DNA of 64,000 nt from contig NC_087389.1 in the NCBI RefSeq assembly GCF_963675165.1, positions 4,214,830 through 4,278,829 on the forward strand. Reading direction: 5' to 3'. Made by a program: the position numbers and the translations under genes. This document shows, in pieces, positions 10,082 through 18,740 of this stretch (position 1 is the first letter of the stretch; each line of letters starts with the position of its first letter). The notes under the pieces were generated by a model that worked only from the letters and a program-made list of their open reading frames with translations, ran no database searches and had not been told where the DNA came from. The DNA comes from Halichondria panicea. Its lineage: Eukaryota > Porifera > Demospongiae > Suberitida > Halichondriidae.

Positions 10082-11704
10082 CTATGGTGTTTTTGAACAC
10101 TTCGGTGTGTAGTATTGTCTTGATACTGGGCAAAACATACCAGCTATAGTAGAAAATCCACTTATTGAATGCACGAGCACCTCTGATCTTGCCAGTAGCA
10201 GAAAATCAATCCACGTAGCCATGAAACCATCAACACCAGACAGTGTACTCACATCACCAGCTCCCTCCTTGAATGGAATGGCCACGTGTTGTAGTGTCAT
10301 GTTTAAAGACTTTACTCGATTGCTGTATTGTTTGGTCGCTAACAGTTTGACCTGGTAAGAATCTGTTGCTAAATATAGAGGAATTTTATTGGAAGACTTG
10401 TCTGACAAACGTAATGAGCAGTTAATTGTACTATACCATGTGTCTTCTTTGCGAAATATTTTCATTTTGTTAAAGTGACCATTTTCTTGATATTCAGTTC
10501 CATAAAATCCGGTTCGGATGTGAACACCGATATAGGATACATTAAATAATCCCATATTTTTCTGAGCTTCGTTTACCTTTCTTAACACATTTTGTGAGAA
10601 ACTGAATAAATATCGTAATAATTCACCTTGAACAAAAGAATGAGGCACTCTGTGCTTTTTGGAATTAAGCATTTTTAGCAATGAAAGTCTGGAGAGGATA
10701 TTGTGCTCGTCACAACGAAACAGTTGAGTTAGGCCTTTAGTAAAGGGTACAGGTAATGCAGTGCTAATTATAATGTGTTGCTGATCATCACTGTTTACAT
10801 CATTCATAAAACGAACACACTCTTTCCTTCCAATAAGTTTCTTTATAACATGTTTGTCGTTTATGATTTCTTGCTTGAAATTCCATTGAAGTTGATTTGG
10901 AGCAAGATGGCGAAACGTTTTCATACCAATTTCATCCCAGTCCAAAAACAGCACTCTGTTCGATGCTATAGCTAATAGTAGAACTTGCTGTATCCGATAA
11001 AACTGGTCCCCGATACCATGACATTGAACAGGATTGTTGCACACATAGCTTAATGTTCTTATGTTGGAATCTCCACTCTTCATTTTTTCTATCTGCTGGC
11101 TGTGAAATAGTGCATACTTCTGAAGTGATTTTTTGAAGGTGTTATAATTAACATTGGTGTGCCTACTTTTCGCAGCCTTCAAGCATGGAGTCAGACTGAT
11201 ATTGTCACTGTGGTTCTTTTGGGGCATGAGAGAACCACCATCATAGTTAGATCTAGCACTCAAATTTTCATGGCTCGTCTGTTCAGAAGGAATGCTTCTT
11301 TTTTCCCCGCCTAATATGCTCACCTCTATCCTCTCTTCTGAATTTTCACCACTATCTTTTGTAAGTAGATTATCTTCTCCACCAACAGAATAGTGCTGAT
11401 TGTTGAAATTCTCCTGGGAAATAAATGGTTCATTTGCATCTGTTGTATCGACTGTCGCAATCTCATCCACACCATGGAATGCCGCAATTTCAACAGCACT
11501 CTTATCTCTCTCCAGTGAATGTGGCTCTTTCTTTGAGAAGTCTATACTGCTTAGCACGAGACTTACACTTGAATCAATGCTCATAGCATGTCGTAGACTG
11601 AACTTGAATTTTGTTCCGATAAGTTGTTTATAACTCGTTACAATAGTCAACACCAGTATTCCGATGAGAACAATGAATCGCCTTCTGTACATGTACCTAG
11701 GCAT
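10082..11704 (-). CDS. Fucosyltransferase-like type II membrane protein, copy B (intact)
   Basis: The gene is a single exon of 540 residues. Residues about 10-27 form a signal anchor after a short basic tail (MPRYMYRRR), which predicts a Golgi type II enzyme. A Ser/Asn-rich stem of about 150 residues follows. The catalytic part has CHGIGDQFYRIQQVLLLA and NRVLFLDWDE near 240-275, VHIRTG near 393-398, PLYLATDS near 443 and a C-terminal FMATWIDFLLLARSEVLVHS block near 494. That order of motifs resembles the fucosyltransferase superfamily that has a basic HxR site for GDP-fucose (GT11/GT23/GT37/O-FUT type). The exact family is an inference. Copies C, D and E lie upstream in the same orientation, and copy A downstream. 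A GC-rich promoter segment is shared with the other copies. Confidence 0.75.
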   Translation of the reverse strand: MPRYMYRRRFIVLIGILVLTIVTSYKQLIGTKFKFSLRHAMSIDSSVSLVLSSIDFSKKEPHSLERDKSAVEIAAFHGVDEIATVDTTDANEPFISQENFNNQHYSVGGEDNLLTKDSGENSEERIEVSILGGEKRSIPSEQTSHENLSARSNYDGGSLMPQKNHSDNISLTPCLKAAKSRHTNVNYNTFKKSLQKYALFHSQQIEKMKSGDSNIRTLSYVCNNPVQCHGIGDQFYRIQQVLLLAIASNRVLFLDWDEIGMKTFRHLAPNQLQWNFKQEIINDKHVIKKLIGRKECVRFMNDVNSDDQQHIIISTALPVPFTKGLTQLFRCDEHNILSRLSLLKMLNSKKHRVPHSFVQGELLRYLFSFSQNVLRKVNEAQKNMGLFNVSYIGVHIRTGFYGTEYQENGHFNKMKIFRKEDTWYSTINCSLRLSDKSSNKIPLYLATDSYQVKLLATKQYSNRVKSLNMTLQHVAIPFKEGAGDVSTLSGVDGFMATWIDFLLLARSEVLVHSISGFSTIAGMFCPVSRQYYTPKCSKTP

Positions 11705-11908
11705 CCTGCAGAGAGATTACTTGTACCATGCATGCAGCATAGACATTACACATTTCATTACACTGGCAACTCTATAAGTACTTCCTAGTCCATAGCAACT
11801 CAGGCTTGCAGCAAATGATGAATGTTTACAATCAGAAGCCAAGCTTTCCTGTGTTTTGACACCTTGCCACACCGTGTGTGGGGGTATAAAATTATTGTGC
11901 TGAATAAA

Positions 11909-11924
11909 GGGGGCGGGGCGGGGC
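11909..11924. promoter_or_regulatory. GC-box cluster in the duplicated bidirectional promoter
   Basis: GGGGGCGGGGCGGGGC lies about 205 bp upstream of copy B and about 70 bp before the fossil receptor exon on the other strand. The equivalent GC-rich box recurs at about 16641-16651 (copy D) and 18665-18677 (copy E and the intact receptor). In these copies it follows CTGAATAAAGG. Position and conservation suggest a shared promoter element. Transcription factor identity is not known. Confidence 0.45.
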
Positions 11925-11992
11925 TGCTCATAAGAAGTGTTTTGAGACATAGACATAGCATGCTGTCTGTGTCCTGAGAGTGCCAGTGTACA

Positions 11993-12031
11993 ATGTGGAT
12001 AGTGGTGACTGTTTTGTTTTTGTTAGCCATT
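11993..12031 (+). pseudogene. Fossil signal-peptide exon of the L-domain receptor (unit B)
   Basis: The sequence from ATG at 11993 reads MWIVVTVLFLLAI and runs into GTAAGACT. It matches exon 1 of the receptor at 18741-18795 (MWRVVTVLSLLAI...), including the intron start, but lacks the last few codons. No later receptor exons follow. It sits opposite copy B exactly as the true exon sits opposite copy E. Confidence 0.75.
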
Positions 12032-12487
12032 GTAAGACTGCTTGGTTTGTATATACCGTATAACGCGGGTATATATATTTTGAGGGTATACATGTCTAAT
12101 GTATACCACACCATGACATTATATAACTATGTATTTCCTAAGTTATTTTCATGAAAATTGCAATTGTCCAACATATTATAATTATGGTGTAAAGCGTATG
12201 TAAACAAATCTAGTGTCTAAATAATTATAGTCTATAGTAAATTATGATGATGGACCATTTACTGAATGAAGCCATGCAGCGTGCATGCAATGTCATATTA
12301 TAAAATAGTGTGACCTGTATTGCATTTTTATCCCTTTTTTTAGGAGCGTCATTATATCTACACCATTTTTTACTCCTCCATTATTATATTTTGTTAATCA
12401 CATGGAAACCACGATACTATATCCCTATAAAGACTACGATTCATATAACGTAAACTGGGTATAATTATAGCATGGATGTGTGCATAA

Positions 12488-14050
12488 TTATATTTGTCCT
12501 GCGATGGTGTTTTGGAACACTTTAGTGTGTAGTATTGTCTTGATACTGGGCAAAACATACCAGCTATGCATGAGCACCTCTGATCTTACCAGTAGCCGAA
12601 AATCAATCCATGTAGCCATGAAACCATCAACACCAGACAGTGTACTCACATCACCAGCTCTCTCCTTGAATGGAATGGCCACGTGTTGTAGTGTCATGTT
12701 TAAAGACTTTACTCGATTGCCATATTGTTTGGTTGCTAACAGTTTGACCTGGTAGGAATCTGCATGTTGCTAAATATAGAGGAATTTTATCAGGAGACTT
12801 GTCTGACAAACGTAACGAGCAGTTTAGCGTACTGTCGGTACTATGTGTTTTCCTTTTGAAATATCTTCATCCTGTTAAAGTTCCCTATAGATTTTCTTGA
12901 TATTGAGTTCCATAAAATTCGGTTAATAAGGTTCGAATGTGAACGCCGATATAGGATACATTAAAAATTCTCATGCTTTTCTGAGCTTTGTTCACCTTTT
13001 TTAACACATCTTGTGAAAATCGTAATAATTCACCTTGAACAAAAGAATGAGGCACTCTGTGCTTTTTGGAAGTAAGTATTTTTACCAATAAAAGTCTGGA
13101 GAGGATATTGTGCTCGTCACAACGAAACAGTTGGGTTAGGCCTTTAGTAAAGAGTACAGGTAATGCATGCAGTGCTGATTATAATGTGTTGCTGATTATC
13201 ACTGTTTACGTCATTCATAAACTGAACACACTAGCTCTTTCCTTCCAATAAGTTTCTTTATAACATGTATGTCGTTTATAATTTCTTGCTTGAAACTCCA
13301 TTGAATTCGATTTGGAGCAAGATGGCAAAACGTTTTCATACCAATTTCATCCCAGTCCGAAAACAGTACTCTGTTCGATGCTATAATTATAGCCAATAGT
13401 AGAACTTGCTGTATCCGATAAAACTGGTCCCTAATACCATGACATTGAACAGAATTGTTGCACACGTAACTTAATGTTCTTATGCTGGAATCTCCACTCT
13501 TCATTTTTTCTATCTGCTGGCTGTGAAATAGTGCATACGTCTGAAGTTATTTTTTGAAGGTGTTATAATTAACATTGGTGTGCCCGCCTTTCGCAGCCTT
13601 CAAGCATGGGGTTAGACTGATATTGTCACTGTGGTTCTGTTGAGGCATAAGAGAACCACCATCATGCATAGTTAGCACTCAAATTGTCATGGCTCGTCTG
13701 TTCAGAAGGAACGCTTCTTTTCTCCCCACCTAGTATGCTCACCTCTATCCTCTCTTCTGAATTTTCCCCACTATCACCAACAGAATAGTGCTGATTGTTG
13801 AAATTCTCCTGGGAAATAAATTGTTCATTTGCATCTGTTGTATCGACTCTGTTGCAATCTCATCCACACCATGGAATGCCGCAATTTCAACAGCACTCTT
13901 ATCGCTCTCCAATGAATGTGGCTCTTTCTTTGAGAAGTCTATACTGCTTAGTATGAGACTTACACTTGAATCAATGCTAACTTGGTACAATAGTCAACAC
14001 ACCAATATTCCGATGAGAATGATCAATCGCCTTCTGTGCATGTACCTATA
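12488..14050 (-). pseudogene. Fucosyltransferase-like copy C, frameshifted
   Basis: The copy is nearly full length and close to copies B and D. It is broken by several small insertions and deletions: +4 at about 12760 (TCTGCATGTT), +4 at 13165 (AATGCATGCAG), +4 at 13230 (CACTAGCTCT), +6 at 13381 (CTATAATTATAG) and +4 at 13664 (CATCATGCATAG), plus deletions near 12570 and 13015. The signal-anchor start is also damaged. Fragments of the family motifs are found in different frames (GIRDQFYRIQQVLLL, YIGVHIRT, ATWIDF). Confidence 0.85.
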
Positions 14051-14641
14051 GGCATCCTGCAGAAAGATTATTTGTACCGTGCATGCAGCATAGACATTAC
14101 ACATTTCATTATACACTGGCAACTCTATAAGTACTTCCTAGTCCATATAGCAACTCAGGCTTGCAGCAAATGGTTTACAATCAGAAGCCAAGCTTTTCTG
14201 TGGTTGCTGCTGCCACATCGTTTATTGTTATTTGGTCTTGTTCGTCATTTTTAGTATTTTATGAGCATGCGCAGTGAGCTAGTGAAGCTCGCAACCATTA
14301 TAGGAAACATGCATGGAAGAAGATACGAATTGTTGTCTTGCACTGAAAATCAGAGTCATGTGAAATTCGCCTCCTCGGCGGCCTGCGGGAGGCTATAACC
14401 CCCCCATGTTTTGTCCCTTGCATGTACCTATATAATTACTATTATAGCAACTCATGCAGGCTTGCTATCAAATTAATGACTAAAATGTTAATATACAATC
14501 ATGTATATGCAGTCAGAAGCCACGCAAGCTTTCCTGTGTGGTGTGAGTTCAGTGTACAACTAATTATGCCTCGAACACTAGTTATGATGGTGGGCCATTA
14601 CAGTAACTGAATGAAGCCAGCGTGCATGTAATGTCAAATAG

Positions 14642-14690
14642 TGTGGAGAGAGTGGTGACTGTTTTGTTCTCACTGCCTTATGCCACCGGC
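14642..14690 (+). pseudogene. Fossil receptor exon 1 (unit C)
   Basis: GTGGAGAGAGTGGTGACTG and the following TTTTGTTCTC...GCCTTATGCC match exon 1 of the receptor (TGGAGAGTAGTGACTGTTTTG, GCCTTATCAGC). The ATG is lost and no GT donor is kept. The preceding GAATGAAGCCAGCGTGCA also matches the leader at 18723. A similar fossil lies at 16679-16720 in unit D. Confidence 0.6.
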
Positions 14691-14825
14691 CTATATTTTT
14701 TTAGGAGCGTCATTATATATGCACCCTTTTTTACTCCTCCATTGTTAGTCACATGGAAACAATAATTCACCGAAAGACTACGATTCATAATCATAACGTA
14801 AAACTGGGTAGCACGGATGTGTGCA

Positions 14826-16451
14826 TTATTTGTCCTGTGATGGTGTTTTGGAACACTTTGGTATGTAGTATTGTCTTGATACTGGGCAAAACATACCAGC
14901 TATAGTGGAAAACCCACTTACTGAATGCACGAGCACCTCTGATCTTGCCAGTAGCAGAAAATCAATCCACGTAGCCATGAAACCATCAACACCAGACAGT
15001 GTACTCACATCACTAGCTCCCTCCTTGAATGGAATGGCCACGTGTTGTAGTGTCATGTTTAAAGACTTTACTCGATTGCCATATTGTTTGGTTGCTAACT
15101 GTTTGACCTGATAGGAATCTGTTGCTAAATATAGAGGAATTTTATCAGGAGACTTGTCTGACAAACGTAATGAGCAGTTTAGCGTACTGTACCATGTGTC
15201 TTCCTTTCGAAATATCTTCATCTTAAAGATACGTGGATCTATACCTAAATTTTCTTGATATTGAGTTCCATAAAATCCGGTTCGAATATGAACGCCGATA
15301 TAGGATACATTAAAAATGCTCATGCTTTTCTGAGCTTCGTTCACTTTTCTTAAAACATCTTGTGAGAAACTGAATAAATATCGTATTAATTCACCTTGAA
15401 AAGAATGAGGCACTTTGTGCTCTTCTGAAATATTACCAAGTATTTTTACCAATGAAAGTCTGGAGAGGATATTGTGCTCGTCACAACGAAACAGTTGAGT
15501 TAGGCCTTTAGTAAAGGGTACACGTAATGCAGTGCTAATTATAATGTGTTGCTGATCATCACTGTTTACATCATTCATAAACTGAACACACTTTTTCATT
15601 CCATTAATATTCTTTATAACATGTTTGGCGTTTATAATTTTTTGCTTGAAATTCCATTGAATTTGATTTGGAGCAAGATGACGAAACGTTTTCATACTAA
15701 TTTCATCCCAGTCCAAAAACAGCACTCTGTTCGATGCTATAGCTAATAGTAGAACTTGCTGTATCTGATAAAACTGGTCCCCGATACCACGACATTGAAC
15801 AGGATTGTTGCACACGTAACTTAATGTTCTTATGTTTGAATCTCCACTCTTTATTTTTTCTATCTGCTGGCTGTGAAATAGTGCATACGTCTGAAGTGAT
15901 TTTTTGAAGGTGTTATAATTAACATTGGTGTGCCTACTTTTCGCAGCCTTCAAGCATGGGGTTAGACTGATATTGTCACTGTGGTTCTGTTGAGGCATAA
16001 GAGAACCACCATCATAGTTATCACTCAAATTGTCATGGCTCGTCTGTTCAGAAGGAATGCTTCTTTTTCCCCCACCTATAATGCTCACCTCTATCCTCCC
16101 TTCTGAATTTTCCCCACTATCTTCTCCACCAACAGAATGGTACTGATTGTTGAAATTCTCTTGTGAAATAAATGGTTCATTTGCATCTGTTGTATCGACT
16201 GTCGCAATCTCATCCACACCATGGATTGCCACAATTTCAACAGCACTCTTATCTCTCTCCAGTGAATGCGGCTCTTTCTTTGAGAAGTCTATACTGCTTA
16301 GTACAAGACTTACACTTGAATCAATGCTCATAGCATGTCGTAGACTGAACTTGACGTTTGTTCCGATAAGTTGCCTATAACTCGTTACAATAGTCAACAC
16401 CAGTATTCCGATGAGAACAATGAATCGCCTTCTGTACATGTACCTAGGCAT
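14826..16451 (-). CDS. Fucosyltransferase-like type II membrane protein, copy D (intact)
   Basis: The gene is a single exon of 541 residues and a close paralogue of copy B. It has the same signal anchor (residues about 10-27), acidic/Ser stem, GIGDQFYQIQQVLLLA block, VHIRTG, PLYLATDS and C-terminal ATWIDFLLLARSEVLVHS. It differs from B by small in-frame changes, for example QENLGIDPRIFKMK in place of QENGHFNKMK after the HIRTG block, and a shorter stem. Catalytic-type blocks are all kept, so it is probably functional. Predicted role is Golgi glycosylation with GDP-fucose as the likely donor (inference). Confidence 0.75.
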   Translation of the reverse strand: MPRYMYRRRFIVLIGILVLTIVTSYRQLIGTNVKFSLRHAMSIDSSVSLVLSSIDFSKKEPHSLERDKSAVEIVAIHGVDEIATVDTTDANEPFISQENFNNQYHSVGGEDSGENSEGRIEVSIIGGGKRSIPSEQTSHDNLSDNYDGGSLMPQQNHSDNISLTPCLKAAKSRHTNVNYNTFKKSLQTYALFHSQQIEKIKSGDSNIRTLSYVCNNPVQCRGIGDQFYQIQQVLLLAIASNRVLFLDWDEISMKTFRHLAPNQIQWNFKQKIINAKHVIKNINGMKKCVQFMNDVNSDDQQHIIISTALRVPFTKGLTQLFRCDEHNILSRLSLVKILGNISEEHKVPHSFQGELIRYLFSFSQDVLRKVNEAQKSMSIFNVSYIGVHIRTGFYGTQYQENLGIDPRIFKMKIFRKEDTWYSTLNCSLRLSDKSPDKIPLYLATDSYQVKQLATKQYGNRVKSLNMTLQHVAIPFKEGASDVSTLSGVDGFMATWIDFLLLARSEVLVHSVSGFSTIAGMFCPVSRQYYIPKCSKTPSQDK

Positions 16452-16678
16452 CCTGCAGAGAGATTACTTGTATACCATGCATGCAGCATAGACATTACAC
16501 ATTTCATTACACTGGCAACTCTATACCTAGTCCATAGCAACTCAGGCTTGCAGCAAATGATTGAATGTTTACAATCAGAAGCCAAGCTTTCCTGTGATTG
16601 CTGACACGTACACCTTGCCACATAGAACAGCTGAATAAAGGAGGCGGGGCTGCTCATGACTCATGAGAATTTTGATAG

Positions 16679-16720
16679 CGTGGAGAGTGGTGACTGTTTT
16701 GTTCTCGCTGCCTTATGCCA
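16679..16720 (+). pseudogene. Fossil receptor exon 1 (unit D)
   Basis: GTGGAGAGTGGTGACTGTTT followed by TGTTCTCGCTGCCTTATGCC matches the receptor signal-peptide exon at 18741 but has no start codon or donor site. It lies upstream of copy D on the opposite strand, as in units B, C and E. Confidence 0.6.
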
Positions 16721-16892
16721 CCTGTATTGCATTTTTATCCTTTTTTTAGGAGTGTCATTATATCTACACCCTTTTTTTACTCCTCCATTATTATATTTTG
16801 TTAATCACATGGAAACAACGATACTATATACCTATAAAGACTACGATTCATATATAACGTAAACCGGGTATATAGCACGGATGTGTGCATAA

Positions 16893-18440
16893 TTTTGTGA
16901 GAAACTGAATAAATATCGTATTAATTCACCTTGAACAAAAGAATGAGGCACTTTGTGCTCTTTTGAAATAATTATTACCAAGTATTTTTACCAATGAAAG
17001 TCTGGAGAGGATATTGTGCTCGTCACAACGAAACAGTTGGGTTAGGCCTTTAGTAAAGGGTACATGTAATGCAGTGCTGATTATAATGTGTTGCTGATCA
17101 TCACTGTTTACATCATTCATAAAACGAACACACTCTTTCCTTCCAATAAGTTTCTTTATAACATGTTTGTCGTTTATAATTTCTTGCTTGAAATTCCATT
17201 GAATTCGGTTTGGAGCAAGATGGCGAAACGTTTTCGTACCAATTTCATCCCAGTCCAAAAACAGCACTCTGTTCGATGCTATAGCTAATAGTAGAACTTG
17301 CTGTATCCGATAAAACTGATCCCCAATACCATGACATTGAACAGGATTGTTGCACACGTAACTCAATGTTCTTATGTTGGAATCTCCACTCTTCATTTTT
17401 TCTATCTGCTGGCTGTGAAACAGTGCATACTTCTGAAGTGATTTTGAAGCTGTTATAATTAACATTGGTGTCCAGGCTGTGCCTGCCTTTCGCAGCCTTC
17501 AAGCATGGAGTTAGACGTACTGATATTGTCACTGTGGTTCTTTTGAGGCATGAGAGAACCACCATCATAGTTTGAACTCAAATGTTCTTTGTTTTCATGG
17601 CTCGTCTGTTTAAAAGTAACGATTCTTTTTCCCCCACCAAATATGCTCACATCTATCTTCCTTGAATTTTCGCCACTATCTTTTGTAAGTAGATTATCTT
17701 CTCCACCAACAGAATGGTGCTGATTGTTGAAATTCTCTTGGGAAATAAATTGTTCATGATCATTTGCTTCTTCTACAGTTCAGTAGATGTGTGTAGATGA
17801 ATGACTGAACTACAACATATCCAAAAATGTTTCCATGGAAACATAAGGTGGTGGGTTTGTGGTGATTAATAGAACAACAGCAAATTGTTATAGTCTAGGA
17901 CCTTAGCTGTACAAGATTACTGTTTTATTACTCTAACCGATTACCCACTATAACAATTTGCTGTTGTTCTATTAATCACCACAAACCCACCACCTTATGT
18001 TTCCATGGAAACATTTTTGGATATGTTGTAGTTCAGTCATTCATCTATACACGGGTATCAACACCATTTCTTAGAAATGCTCCAATCAAAAGATATATTT
18101 ACATTTAAGTACAACTACTCACACATTTGTGGTAATCTACTCTCTAGACTAAATGAACTGTAGATCGTCTGTCTCAATCTCATCCACACCAGAAGGCATT
18201 TGGATTGCCACACTGTCAACAGTACCCTTATCTCTCTCTGGTAATGTGGTTCTTTCTTTGAAGAGTCTACACTGCTTAGTACGAGACTTAATGCCACACT
18301 TGAATCAATACTCATAGCACCTCATAGACTGAACTTAAAGTTTCCAATAAGTTGCCTATAACTCGTTACAATAGTCAACACCAGTATTCCGATGAGAATG
18401 ATCAATCGCCTTCTGTGCATGTACCTAGGCTGAGTAGGCA
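16893..18440 (-). pseudogene. Fucosyltransferase-like copy E, 3'-truncated and interrupted by a hairpin element
   Basis: The N-terminal and central parts are recognisable, from the signal anchor (about 18300-18440) to the VPFTKGLTQLFRCDEHN block. The C-terminal third with HIRTG and ATWIDF is deleted: the 3' flank shared by the other copies (to about 16892) joins directly to the coding block that in copy D lies near 15360. A foldback element at 17791-18052 sits in the stem region. Small insertions (+4 at 17515, +4 at 16970, +6 at 17753) add further breaks. Its promoter faces the intact receptor gene. Confidence 0.85.
17791..18052. mobile_element. Foldback/MITE hairpin inside copy E
   Basis: A left arm (about 17791-17893) and a right arm (17948-18052) are almost perfect reverse complements of about 100 bp. 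They contain TTTCCATGGAAAC and CCACAAACCCACCACC and are separated by about 54 bp. There is no coding capacity. It interrupts the stem region of copy E and is absent at that place in copies B, C and D. Confidence 0.9.
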
Positions 18441-18740
18441 TCCTACACTGCCGCAAAGATAGTACAGTATGTAGATGTACCATGCAGGCAGTTCATTACA
18501 CTGGACACTGAAAACTCTTCCTATCTCTAGCAAATGATTGAAAGCCAAGCTTTTCCTGTGGTATTGTCTACGGCAAGCCATAGGTATCTATGGGCAAGCT
18601 GACATCTTGGGCTTGGGAATAAATTATAAACAATGCGCGCATGTAGCGCGCATGTGCTGAATAAAGGGGGTGGGGCTGTTCAGAGACCCAGCAGGCAGTG
18701 GTCAGCGTACTGTGATTGTTGTGAATGAAGCCAGTGTGCA

